Counted from the stretch's first letter, positions 8,042 through 15,564 are shown. The stretch is 15,727 nt of DNA from an uncultured Chlamydiae bacterium (GCA_945957075.1 CAMFJP010000012.1:1-15727); one strand, 5' to 3'. Translations and numbers: made by a program. Notes: generated from the letters alone by a model not told the origin.

Positions 8042-10975
8042 ATGAAAGACTCTTTGCACATTTTAGGGGAGCGCTACCTCGATTTTCGCGTTACGCATGT
8101 TGTGGAAATCGAGGAATTGCAAGCAACCCTATGTGAGCTTGTGCATGAGCCAAGTGGTGCTCTTGTTATGCATATTGCTGCAGAGGATCCAGAAAATCTG
8201 TTCTGCCTATCTTTTAAAACTCCTCCTCATGATTCAAGTGGTGCGCCTCATATTCTAGAGCACGTTGTCCTGTGTGGCTCTAGAAAATATCCAGTAAAGG
8301 ATCCCTTTTTTTCTATGGGAAGAAGGAGTCTAAATACATTTATGAATGCCATGACGGGCGCCGATTTTACCTGCTATCCTGCGGCCTCTCAAGTCGAAAA
8401 GGACTTTTATAATCTACTTGATGTCTATTTAGATGCTGTTTTTCATCCTTTATTAAGAGAAGAGAGTTTTTTACAAGAGGGTTATCGTTTCGGTTTTGTA
8501 AAACCACAAGATCCCCTTAGCGGTCCTGTGTGTAAAGGGGTTGTGTACAATGAAATGAAAGGGGTATTTGCTTCCGTAGATGCAAGAATGTGGCAGCTGC
8601 TTTTATCAGCGCTTGTTCCTGATCTGTCGTATGCGTATGTATCAGGTGGTGATCCTAAAGAAATTGCACGTTTTACCTATTCAGATTTGATTAAGTTTTA
8701 TGAAAGCTATTATCATCCGAGTAGATGTCTATTTTTCTTCTATGGTAATCTGCCTTTAAAAAAACACCTCGATTTTATCCATGATAGAACTTTGCAAGGT
8801 GTTGTGGGTCAAAAGTTGTCGCCACAGTCCCAGTTGCAGCATAGATTTTCTAGTCCTGTCCGGGTGGCGGCGCCCTATCCTGTTGAAAGTCAAGAAGGGG
8901 TAGGAGATCGGGATATTTATGTCTTTGGCTGGTTAACTGCGCCTTTAATTGAAGAGGCGGAGGTGCTGGCTTTGAGTGTACTTGAAATCGTTCTCATGGA
9001 TACTGACGTTTCAATATTGAAAAAGGCGCTGCTCGATTCAAAGTTGTGTACTCAAGTCCAGGCTCATATGGACATAGAGATGACAGAGGTTCCTTTTGCC
9101 ATCGTATGTAAAGGCTGCGCGCATGGTATCGAAAAACAGTTGCATGCCTGTATCATCGATACGATAGAGCATATTGTGCAAGAAGGGATTGCAGAGGATA
9201 TGGTGGAATCTGCAATCCATCAGCTAGAATTTGCAAGAACAGAAGTGCATGGAGAAGGCGCCCCCTTTGGACTTACCCTTTTTATGCGCTCAGCGCTGGC
9301 TAAACAACATGGTTGTGTTCCAGAAAAGCACCTCCAGATCCATGGATTGTTTAATGAGCTAAGAAATCACATAGCGCGCCATCCCCGTTATCTCCTTGAG
9401 CTTCTAGAAAAGCATTTTCTTAGCAATCCTCATGCTGTATTTCTTCATATGTATCCAGATGCTGAGCTTCTTGTGCGAGAAGCTGCAGAGGAAGAGAGTG
9501 GTTTAGCTGCGCGGTATGCCTCTTTAAAAGAGAGCGATATTGCAACTATTTTAAGACAGACCAGTCAGTTAGAGATCTATCAGGATGAGGTAGAAAACCA
9601 AGATTTGGAATGTTTGCCGAAAGTTTTGCTTTCTGATGTGGATCAACACGCTTATACACCAGTTGTTGTTGAGAAGAATCTTTTTGAGGTAAAGACATTT
9701 CAGTATGTAGGCTTTACGAACAAAGTATTATATGCAGATCTTTTTTTTGATATTCCTCAAATGCCTTTGGATGATTTTCCCTACCTCTCTCTTTTGGGAA
9801 CGTGTCTATCGGAAATAGGATCTGGAAATAAAGATTATGGGGAAAGACTGCGCTGGACGCAGCGCTATACAGGGGGCATTGGGGCCACCTGTGGCCTTCA
9901 CCTCTATGTGCAGGGGGGAGGTAGACCCTATTTGCATATTAGAGGCAAAGCGCTAGAGCGCCATACAGATCAGCTTTTTATCTTATTTGAAGAGATGGTG
10001 CGCGCCCCGCATTGGGATGATACAGCGCGTGTACGTGATCTTGTTTTGCAGTTGCATACAGCTCTTCGTGGACGGCTTGCCCGCAGTGGCATGCGCTATG
10101 CTACCCAAAGAGCATTAAGTCGACTTTCTCAGCCAGCATATGCACAGGAAAAGCTTCAAGGTCTTCCCTATTTTCAGAAAGTTGAAGAGATTACATCAGA
10201 TCTAGAGCTTTCAATTCCAGCTCTTGCGTCAAAGCTTGCGTCTCTCCATCGTAATATCACCAGTTTTCAATCTCCGCATCTTGTCATTAGCGGAGATGAC
10301 GATTTATACACAAAGCTACATCCGTTAGATTGCGATTTTTCAAGGAAACTGGATGTTAAGCAGGCCCCATGGACATGGGAGTCTACAGTTCCAGAATTGT
10401 GCACTCAGGCGCATATTATTGCCTCTCCTGTGGCCTTTACTGTTTTTGCTTTGCATGGTGTTTTATATGAACATATGTATGCCCCAGCGCTTAGCCTTGG
10501 GACCTTTCTTTTAGAAAACAAAGTTCTTTTGTCTAGAATAAGAGAGCAGGGAGGGGCTTATGGCTGCGGCGCTAGTTTCCAGCCAACCTCTGGGCAGTTT
10601 TATTTATATTCTTATAGGGATCCCCACATTATGGGGACATGGGACGTGTTTAAGTATGCTATACAAGAAATTGCCTCTGGACGGTTTACAGAAGAAGATC
10701 TACAAGAGGCAAAACTTGGAATGATTCAGCATCTAGACACACCGATAGCGCCTGGGATGAAAGCATGTCTTGCCTATAGTTGGATGCAAGAGGGAAAGAC
10801 ATCTGCCATGCGTCAAACCTACAGGGATAGGCTGCTTGCAATGACCATTTCCACAATTCAGGAGGCCTTTACGCAAGTTTTACTGCCTCAAATAGACAAA
10901 GCCCCTCTTGTTACATGCTCTGGTAAAGATATTTTAGATAAGGAACGTTTTCCCTATCCTATCTTCAAGATTTAG
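8042..10975 (+). CDS. M16C (PreP/falcilysin-like) zinc metallopeptidase
   Basis: 977-residue peptidase of the insulinase superfamily, M16C branch: clamshell enzymes that degrade short peptides, such as cleaved presequences. The inverted zinc motif HxxEH is H70-I-L-E73-H74, and the third ligand is probably E171 (VYNEMKG). The C-terminal half supplies the typical R-x5-Y pair, R834 and Y840, in RIREQGGAYG. Length and the paired N- and C-terminal halves fit the PreP/falcilysin type. No signal peptide or membrane helix is apparent, so a cytosolic role is likely. The start is 12 nt after nrdB behind a modest AGGG site. From memory, C. trachomatis CT824 is the counterpart and also lies near htrA and nrdAB. 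The stop is 8 nt from the end of a convergent gene, with no convincing terminator hairpin between. Confidence 0.93.
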   Translation: MKDSLHILGERYLDFRVTHVVEIEELQATLCELVHEPSGALVMHIAAEDPENLFCLSFKTPPHDSSGAPHILEHVVLCGSRKYPVKDPFFSMGRRSLNTFMNAMTGADFTCYPAASQVEKDFYNLLDVYLDAVFHPLLREESFLQEGYRFGFVKPQDPLSGPVCKGVVYNEMKGVFASVDARMWQLLLSALVPDLSYAYVSGGDPKEIARFTYSDLIKFYESYYHPSRCLFFFYGNLPLKKHLDFIHDRTLQGVVGQKLSPQSQLQHRFSSPVRVAAPYPVESQEGVGDRDIYVFGWLTAPLIEEAEVLALSVLEIVLMDTDVSILKKALLDSKLCTQVQAHMDIEMTEVPFAIVCKGCAHGIEKQLHACIIDTIEHIVQEGIAEDMVESAIHQLEFARTEVHGEGAPFGLTLFMRSALAKQHGCVPEKHLQIHGLFNELRNHIARHPRYLLELLEKHFLSNPHAVFLHMYPDAELLVREAAEEESGLAARYASLKESDIATILRQTSQLEIYQDEVENQDLECLPKVLLSDVDQHAYTPVVVEKNLFEVKTFQYVGFTNKVLYADLFFDIPQMPLDDFPYLSLLGTCLSEIGSGNKDYGERLRWTQRYTGGIGATCGLHLYVQGGGRPYLHIRGKALERHTDQLFILFEEMVRAPHWDDTARVRDLVLQLHTALRGRLARSGMRYATQRALSRLSQPAYAQEKLQGLPYFQKVEEITSDLELSIPALASKLASLHRNITSFQSPHLVISGDDDLYTKLHPLDCDFSRKLDVKQAPWTWESTVPELCTQAHIIASPVAFTVFALHGVLYEHMYAPALSLGTFLLENKVLLSRIREQGGAYGCGASFQPTSGQFYLYSYRDPHIMGTWDVFKYAIQEIASGRFTEEDLQEAKLGMIQHLDTPIAPGMKACLAYSWMQEGKTSAMRQTYRDRLLAMTISTIQEAFTQVLLPQIDKAPLVTCSGKDILDKERFPYPIFKI

Positions 10976-10983
10976 TCGGATTT

Positions 10984-11340
10984 TTAGCCGGTGCCACAGT
11001 AAAGAACGCCACTGCGTGCAATAGCTGAAATAACTAAATCCGCAAGCAATAGAAGTGGGCCGAACAAGGCTGTAGCTATCCCTCGATCATGAATATCATT
11101 GTAGATGACAATGCGCGTCCACTTGTGTTCGTTTATTTCACCTTGTTTTTCCATGTCAGCGGCTTTTTTGCCTATTAGAGCAAGGGCTAGGCCAGCTATA
11201 ACATGGATACCTGGTATGTATCCAATAATCCTTAGCCTTCTGCACGTGGTTCCTAATGTGCCCAGATGCTCACTTAAAGCGTCGCGCATACATGATATGC
11301 CCAATACAGGAAAAATTTTGGCTATTATCACATCAGTCAT
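10984..11340 (-). CDS. Small two-helix membrane protein, unknown function
   Basis: I do not recognise this 118-residue protein. A near-perfect ribosome site (AGGAGGG, 11346-11352 on the minus strand, 5 nt from the ATG) makes it a credible gene. Two hydrophobic segments are visible, about 38-57 (IIGYIPGIHVIAGLALALIG) and 88-107 (GIATALFGPLLLLADLVISA). They are linked by some 30 polar residues that include DMEKQGEINEHKW. The N-terminal 37 residues are amphipathic with Arg/Cys clusters, and there is no cleavable signal peptide. Paired hydrophobic segments recall the bilobed domain of chlamydial inclusion-membrane (Inc) proteins. However, the loop is longer than the short hairpin typical of Incs, so this remains a weak analogy. 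It is convergent with the M16C gene and divergent from htrA. Confidence 0.7.
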   Translation of the reverse strand: MTDVIIAKIFPVLGISCMRDALSEHLGTLGTTCRRLRIIGYIPGIHVIAGLALALIGKKAADMEKQGEINEHKWTRIVIYNDIHDRGIATALFGPLLLLADLVISAIARSGVLYCGTG

Positions 11341-11420
11341 AATATCCCTCCTAAAAAGTTTAGAACTTACATGATACCAAAATTGGTAAATAATTTCATA
11401 TTTGAGCGCGTTAAAGCTGT

Positions 11421-11541
11421 AGACATCTTGAGTAACTCATATTATGCGGCCGCGTCAGTAGCTGCGTAACTTGAGTGAGTAATTCTATTTGCTTGATCAC
11501 GCCGCGCTTTTTGGCAGATTTAAACCCAAAATTCTCGGCAA
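11421..11541 (+). repeat. Intergenic repeat, copy A (two conserved blocks)
   Basis: Block 1 at 11421-11438 (AGACATCTTGAGTAACTC) differs at one base from 15645-15662. Block 2 around 11514-11541 shares the core TTTAAACCCAAA and near-matching flanks with 15693-15720. The blocks occur in the same order but farther apart here (about 76 bp against 30). A second degenerate relative of block 1 (GCGTAACTTGAG) lies at 11464-11475, and TTTGAGCGCGTTAAA at 11401-11415 resembles the stretch before block 2 in copy B. This fits a degenerate family of dispersed intergenic repeats. Confidence 0.55.
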
Positions 11542-11596
11542 GTCTATTGAAAATTGGCGCTTTGGCGCTGCTCAAATATGACACTATTTACTACTT

Positions 11597-11625
11597 TTGG
11601 TATTATTTCTTGGAAGTGGTATAAC
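11597..11625 (+). promoter_or_regulatory. Candidate htrA promoter
   Basis: TTGGTA (11597-11602) and TATAAC (11620-11625) are 17 bp apart and point into htrA, about 38 bp before its ATG. The -10 is close to consensus and the -35 matches four of six bases. Nothing resembling an operator is evident nearby. Confidence 0.45.
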
Positions 11626-11662
11626 GTTGTATCTTACTTTATAAGGGAAATTGGAGGATGCT

Positions 11663-13075
11663 ATGCGAAACGTTCTATATGGTGTTGGACTCTTTGTGTG
11701 TGCTGTGGGCATGCCCTTGTATGGGGCAGGATGCACATGCTCGCCTCAAGAGACTTCTAAAGCATTTACACAGGTTGCTAAAACTGCGATCCCAGCTGTT
11801 GTATTTGTAAAAGCACAAATGATACCAGAACAGTCTCCATATGGACATCCCCAGGAACAAAATCCTTTTGATTATTTTGGAGATGATTTTTTTCACCGTT
11901 TTTTTGGAGCACCCCCAAGAGGTAGGGGATCGCAAGCACCAGAAATCAGTCAGGGCTCTGGCTTTTTTATTTCTGCAGACGGTTACATTGTGACAAACGC
12001 ACATGTCGTTAAAGATGCAAGTAAGCTTTCAGTGACTTTAAACGATGGCAGAGAGTTTGATGTTGTGCTTGTTGGATCTGATCCTCATACAGATATTGCG
12101 GTATTAAAGGTTGAAGGTAAAGATTTTCCCTATCTGCAGTTTGGCGATTCTGATGCAATGGATATTGGGGAATGGGTAGTTGCTATTGGTAACCCATTTC
12201 AGTTAGAAGCTTCATTGACAGTCGGAGTCATTAGTGCAAAAGGAAGACAGAACCTAAGGATTACAGACGTTGAAGATTTTTTACAGACAGATGCAGCGAT
12301 TAATCCTGGTAATTCTGGGGGGCCTTTAGTGAACTTGTCCAGTGAGGTGATTGGAATTAATACTGCGATATTTTCCCGTTCTGGGGGATATATGGGCATT
12401 GGCTTTGCAATTCCAAGTAATATTGCAAGGCAAGTGGTGGCACAGATTATGGATAAGGGAGCTTTTACCAGAGCCTTTTTGGGCGTTTCTTTGCAGCCTG
12501 TTGATAAGGAAATAGCAGATGCGTTTGGTCTAGATAAAGCAGAAGGCGTTTTGATTACCGAGGTTGTCAAAGACTCGCCAGCTGATAAAGCGGGCCTTAA
12601 ACAAGGCGACATTATTCTTGAATATAACGGCATACAAATTAAAAGCTGGGGCAACTTTAAGAAGGAAATTTCTTTGATGTCTCCAGGGAGTGCCATCGAG
12701 TTAAAAATTAATCGGAAGGGAAAAGTCTTTTCGGCTCCTGTAACTTTAGGTTCTGCATCAGACAGCGTTGTAGCAGCAGGTGGTGTTGTCCAGAAATTGG
12801 GAATTGAAGTCGATGTATTGACCCCAGATGTTGCTAAGCAGCTAGGATACGCCTCTCAAGATGAGGGTGTTTTAATAACCAAAGTGCGTCCAGGTTCAGC
12901 TGCTGCATTTGCAGGCCTGCGCCCAGGTTTTCTTGTCTTGGAGGTCAATGATAAAAAAGTCGCAAACATCCAAGATTTTAATGCAGCAATCAACGCAAAT
13001 GGCAATAAGAATCGATATCTTTTTCTTGTAAAACAGGGGAATGTGCGCAAGTACTATTCTATTAAGGTGGAATAG
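11663..13075 (+). CDS. htrA: HtrA/DegP periplasmic serine protease-chaperone
   Basis: Exported trypsin-fold protease that degrades or refolds damaged envelope proteins. From ATG 11663 (GGAGG at 11653-11657, 5 nt away) it has 470 residues. The TTG at 11651 would overlap that ribosome site and is rejected. Residues 1-23 form a signal peptide; the first mature residues are GCTCSP, but the GAGC context is a poor lipobox. The triad is H114 (TNAHVV), D144 (HTDIAV) and S218 (GNSGGP). Two PDZ domains follow, about 272-361 and 380-470, as in DegP and DegQ. The stretch NPFDYFGDDFFHRFFG, about 67-82, is the LA-loop-like Phe-rich segment of the family. The stop overlaps the next gene's GTG (TAGTG). Chlamydial HtrA (CT823) is an important stress protease; this one has a shorter region between signal peptide and protease domain. 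Confidence 0.96.
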   Translation: MRNVLYGVGLFVCAVGMPLYGAGCTCSPQETSKAFTQVAKTAIPAVVFVKAQMIPEQSPYGHPQEQNPFDYFGDDFFHRFFGAPPRGRGSQAPEISQGSGFFISADGYIVTNAHVVKDASKLSVTLNDGREFDVVLVGSDPHTDIAVLKVEGKDFPYLQFGDSDAMDIGEWVVAIGNPFQLEASLTVGVISAKGRQNLRITDVEDFLQTDAAINPGNSGGPLVNLSSEVIGINTAIFSRSGGYMGIGFAIPSNIARQVVAQIMDKGAFTRAFLGVSLQPVDKEIADAFGLDKAEGVLITEVVKDSPADKAGLKQGDIILEYNGIQIKSWGNFKKEISLMSPGSAIELKINRKGKVFSAPVTLGSASDSVVAAGGVVQKLGIEVDVLTPDVAKQLGYASQDEGVLITKVRPGSAAAFAGLRPGFLVLEVNDKKVANIQDFNAAINANGNKNRYLFLVKQGNVRKYYSIKVE

Positions 13076-13521
13076 TGAAGACGTTGATTATTAGGCATAG
13101 AAGAGAAAATCTTAAAAAATGTTCTCTAAGGGGGTTGGAAGGGAAAGAGGGGTATGCTTTTTTAACCTACCCTAAGGATCCTATGCCTAACGATCTGTCC
13201 AGCTACTTTGTATTGGCGCTTGGGGCTCCTGTCCTTTCAGAAGAAGATAAAGATTTAGCGCTTCTTTTGATTGATGGGACCTGGCGTCTTGCATCTCGTA
13301 TTCAAAAAATGCTGCCGGCTCCTTTTATTGCAAGGAGCCTGCCTATGGGTTATCTTACAGCTTATCCAAGAAGACAAGAAGATTGTAGTGACCCTACACA
13401 AGGGCTTGCGTCTATAGAAGCATTGTATCTAGCACATAAGATTTTGGGCAGACCTCTAGAAGGGCTTTTGGATAATTACCATTGGCGCGATTTATTCCTC
13501 GAACGCAATCGACTCGTTTAA
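13075..13521 (+). CDS. Tsr3/DTW-superfamily (TDD) protein, putative aminocarboxypropyltransferase
   Basis: 148 residues starting at GTG, whose G is the last base of the htrA stop (TAGTG), so it is probably coupled to htrA translation. LLLIDGTWRLASRIQKMLP (63-81) matches the D-x-[TS]-W core of the DTW/Tsr3 superfamily. The C-terminal part (YLTAYPRRQED, then GLASIEALYLAHKILGR, then NYHWRDLFLERNRL) resembles Tsr3, with its S-x-EA helix and F-x-W-G-x-x-F-L-x-N-like ending. The N-terminus (RRENLKKCSLRGLEGKEGYA) recalls the kCS-x-L entry motif of Tsr3. Tsr3 transfers an aminocarboxypropyl group from SAM onto 18S rRNA, and DTW enzymes do this on tRNA uridine. The substrate here cannot be read from sequence. 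Its last 30 bp overlap the convergent BFN gene. Confidence 0.7.
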   Translation: MKTLIIRHRRENLKKCSLRGLEGKEGYAFLTYPKDPMPNDLSSYFVLALGAPVLSEEDKDLALLLIDGTWRLASRIQKMLPAPFIARSLPMGYLTAYPRRQEDCSDPTQGLASIEALYLAHKILGRPLEGLLDNYHWRDLFLERNRLV

Positions 13522-13905
13522 AAGAGTTTCGGAGCACAGAATAGGTAATTCTTCTTTAACAGCAAGGATGAGACAGTCGCTTGGTCTCGCATCGATTTCT
13601 AAGATCTGGGTTATATTTTCCTTTTTTTGTTCTACAAAAAGGCGCGCAAAGTAGATTCCCTCTTCAGCATGTAAAAGTACCACCTGAATCCATTTCATCT
13701 CGAAATGGATACAGATATTGGATAAAAGATCGTAGGTATATGGCCTTATTGGAGGGGCATCTGCAAGGTAATTTTGGATGTTTTTGCCCACATCGTGTGC
13801 CATATAGATTGCAAAAGACTTATTTTCGTTGCCAAGCACAATGCTTGTATAAGTCGATTGTTGCAGGACTTTTTTAATGCGAATCGGGATAAGTGTTTCT
13901 GTCAT
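13492..13905 (-). CDS. Bifunctional nuclease (BFN/DUF151) domain protein
   Basis: 137-residue single-domain protein of the BFN (DUF151) family. Hallmarks are RPYTYDLLSNI (54-64, usually RPxTHDL), FARLFVEQ (86-93) and the diagnostic EIDARPSDCLILAV (103-116) followed by PI (121-122). Plant members have DNase and RNase activity, but the function in most bacteria is not established. No signal peptide or membrane segment is seen, so it is probably cytosolic. The upstream sequence is AT-rich without a clear ribosome site; TTTACA (13940-13945, minus strand) and TAAATA (13916-13921) at 18 bp spacing are a weak promoter candidate. The 3' end overlaps the Tsr3-like gene by 30 bp, tail to tail. Confidence 0.85.
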   Translation of the reverse strand: MTETLIPIRIKKVLQQSTYTSIVLGNENKSFAIYMAHDVGKNIQNYLADAPPIRPYTYDLLSNICIHFEMKWIQVVLLHAEEGIYFARLFVEQKKENITQILEIDARPSDCLILAVKEELPILCSETLLNESIAFEE

Positions 13906-13955
13906 ATTAATATTTTATTTACATCCATAGGCTATTTTGTGTAAAGTGGCGGTAC

Positions 13956-14013
13956 TAGGGCGTGTCGTCAATTGATAAAAAAAGTGATTTTTATCAATTG
14001 ACGACACGCCCTA
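13956..14013. mobile_element. Miniature inverted-repeat element (MITE-like), 58 bp
   Basis: Two perfectly complementary 26-bp arms, 13956-13981 and 13988-14013, surround a 6-nt loop (AAGTGA). The outermost bases are TA on both sides, and the arms then begin GGGCGTGTCGTCAATTGATA. This is consistent with a TA target duplication around a GGGCGTG...CACGCCC element, as made by IS630/Tc1-type and some IS5-group transposases. It contains no ORF. It sits between two divergent genes, so it is not placed to terminate either. No parent transposase is in the window. Confidence 0.65.
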
Positions 14014-14059
14014 ATCTCAAGTCTCAGTTTTTTATGCATTTTGGTGTTATTAATTTTAT

Positions 14060-14064
14060 GGAGG
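14060..14064 (+). promoter_or_regulatory. Shine-Dalgarno fixing the start of the F-box/LRR gene
   Basis: GGAGG stands 3 nt before ATG 14068. It supports that start over the upstream in-frame TTG at 14041, which would add nine hydrophobic residues. The spacing is short but the match is strong. Confidence 0.6.
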
Positions 14065-14067
14065 ACT

Positions 14068-14853
14068 ATGCATTTAGTAGCTTTTCCAACGGATGCTTTA
14101 AGGAGTATAATCGCATTTAATGGTGATCCTAACATACGTGTCTGTCGAGCAATCAATGATGTGTTTTTCTCTGTATGTTGGACGATTTTTTCTGACGAGA
14201 TTGTGCGTCACATACTGCCTTTAGAGGCATCCCATGAAGATAGTCAAGATTTTGCGATTATGCGCAAGGTATATGAAGCCGTAGAAAGACAAGAGAGGAA
14301 TCAGATAAGAACAACAAGGGCACATAACACCCAACATGCGATTCCATTTTTTGGTAAGCTATCTTGTTTGGTATTTAGAATTCAGCGTATTGTAGATCGC
14401 AATTTATGTTATTTTTGTAATTTTGAAAGTGATCTTTTTTATAACAGGCGGCGGGTATCGGATTGGACCCAGGATCTTGCAGAGACAGCACGTGGGCTGC
14501 GCAGTGTTATAGAGTCTGATAGCGGTGTTGTAAAAGTACATTCTACAGTAAGAACAATGGCGGATCCTGTTACTGTGTTGCCACCAGAAATTAAATATTT
14601 TACATCTTTGAAAATACTACATCTTGCAGGGTGGGAACATTTAGAGTTTATTCCACAGGAGGTGGCTCAGTTAGAATATCTTCAAGTGATAAACCTAACG
14701 GGCTGCGCTTCTCTTCGAGATATACCCGATCTTTCCCATAAACAGAATCTCAATACTGTGTATGTGATGGGGTGTTCTGAGGGTTTTTGCCGGCAATTAA
14801 TGCACAAGGTCCCTCCCACATGCCGTATCGTCGCCAAGGAGATATTTTTATAA
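14068..14853 (+). CDS. Putative F-box-like / leucine-rich-repeat protein, candidate effector
   Basis: 261 residues. The N-terminus FPTDALRSIIAFNGDPN followed by VCRAINDVFFSVCW (6-38) follows the F-box pattern (LPxExLxxI...VCrxw). A middle region of no recognised family (about 50-165) is rich in Arg and Cys. The C-terminus carries about three leucine-rich repeats: LPPEIKYFTSLKILHLAGWE (171-190), IPQEVAQLEYLQVINLTGC (195-213) and IPDLSHKQNLNTVYVMGC (219-236). The LxLxGCxxLxxIP spacing is eukaryote-like. F-box-LRR proteins recruit substrates to SCF ubiquitin ligases, and amoeba-associated chlamydiae are known to encode many F-box proteins as presumed effectors. There is no Sec signal, which would fit type III export. 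The F-box call is by eye and tentative; the LRRs are clearer. Confidence 0.6.
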   Translation: MHLVAFPTDALRSIIAFNGDPNIRVCRAINDVFFSVCWTIFSDEIVRHILPLEASHEDSQDFAIMRKVYEAVERQERNQIRTTRAHNTQHAIPFFGKLSCLVFRIQRIVDRNLCYFCNFESDLFYNRRRVSDWTQDLAETARGLRSVIESDSGVVKVHSTVRTMADPVTVLPPEIKYFTSLKILHLAGWEHLEFIPQEVAQLEYLQVINLTGCASLRDIPDLSHKQNLNTVYVMGCSEGFCRQLMHKVPPTCRIVAKEIFL

Positions 14854-14863
14854 AATTAGAGTT

Positions 14864-15535
14864 TTAAACCACTGTAATGGAATTATCTTTGAATCCTACA
14901 ATCACGCGGCCTGCAATATCAAAAAAAAAGCCAGTATCAACGACGCCTGGAATGAGTTTTAGCTTTGTGTGGTCGTTTTCGGGATGAGCGCACGGTGCGT
15001 TAAATACGATATCAAAGATGTAGTTGCCATTATCTGTAATGTAGAATTTATTTTCTTTGGATAAGCGCCAGTTGCCTTTAAAGCCTGCAGCGTGTAAGTG
15101 TCGTTCTGTAGCTTTATAGGCAAAGGGGATAATTTCAATGGGAAGAGGGGATGTTCCAAGTGCTGCTACAAGCTTTGTTTCGTCTACGATGACAACCATT
15201 TCGGTGCTCATCTTTGCAAGGATTTTTTCACGGATAAGCGCGCCCCCTTTTCCTTTGATCATGCGCTTTGCAGGGTCGATCTCGTCTGCGCCATCTACTG
15301 TGATATCTAACTTGGATAACGTGTCGATATCAACAAGGGGGATACCTGTTTCCCGTGCAAGTAAAGTTGAAGCTGCAGAGCTTGATGCTGCTTGGATTTG
15401 TAAACCCAGCTTGCAACGAGCTGCTAGAGCTTGAATAAAATAGCTGGCTGTTGATCCACTTCCAAGCCCTACGAGCATACCGTCTTGTATAAGGTCTGCC
15501 GCTGCTTTTCCTATTGCTGCTTTTACCTGATCCAT
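14864..15535 (-). CDS. rpiA: Ribose-5-phosphate isomerase A
   Basis: Interconverts ribose 5-phosphate and ribulose 5-phosphate in the pentose phosphate pathway. 224 residues from ATG 15535. The open frame continues to 15640, but the extra 35 residues are not RpiA-like, and with the 15535 start the catalytic residues take the same numbers as in E. coli RpiA: D81 and D84 (DGADEID), K94 (IKGKGG) and E103 (REK). The phosphate loop GLGSGSTA is at 23-30. The start has only a weak ribosome site. LRR-gene and rpiA ends are 10 bp apart and convergent. A promoter with a perfect -35 lies about 80 bp upstream of the ATG, with a 14-bp palindrome in the leader. Confidence 0.95.
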   Translation of the reverse strand: MDQVKAAIGKAAADLIQDGMLVGLGSGSTASYFIQALAARCKLGLQIQAASSSAASTLLARETGIPLVDIDTLSKLDITVDGADEIDPAKRMIKGKGGALIREKILAKMSTEMVVIVDETKLVAALGTSPLPIEIIPFAYKATERHLHAAGFKGNWRLSKENKFYITDNGNYIFDIVFNAPCAHPENDHTKLKLIPGVVDTGFFFDIAGRVIVGFKDNSITVV

Positions 15536-15550
15536 AAACCATATGATAGC

Positions 15551-15564
15551 AACAACATGTTGTT
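15551..15564. promoter_or_regulatory. 14-bp perfect palindrome in the rpiA leader
   Basis: AACAACATGTTGTT is fully self-complementary and ends 16 bp before the rpiA ATG, downstream of the predicted promoter. It could be an operator or a small RNA stem; no known regulator is recognised. Confidence 0.35.

Larger units (their letters stand above)
11341..11662. other. 322-bp divergent intergenic region
   Basis: Lies between the 5' ends of the small membrane-protein gene and htrA. It holds the ribosome site of the former (11346-11352), a repeat-bearing stretch (11421-11541), a short GC-rich palindrome (GCGGCCGC, about 11446-11453) and the htrA promoter and ribosome site. I see no tRNA or credible small ORF. 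An upstream in-frame TTG at 11651 is not a good start for htrA. Confidence 0.6.

Noticed and set aside
10976..10983. Bidirectional terminator between the M16C gene and the small membrane-protein gene
   Set aside because: Only a 3-4 bp CGG/CCG pairing around a T-run is possible; too weak to call.
11653..11665. Lipoprotein signal on HtrA (Cys after GAG)
   Set aside because: The residues before the Cys (YGAG) lack the Leu-type lipobox position; an ordinary signal peptide is more likely.
12199..12696. 165-codon open frame antisense to htrA
   Set aside because: It is fully contained in htrA on the other strand, has no ribosome site of note and no recognisable domain.
13956..14013. Inverted repeat as an intrinsic terminator
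   Set aside because: It lies between the 5' ends of two divergent genes, has no clear T-tract following the stem, and its arms are much longer than usual for terminators.
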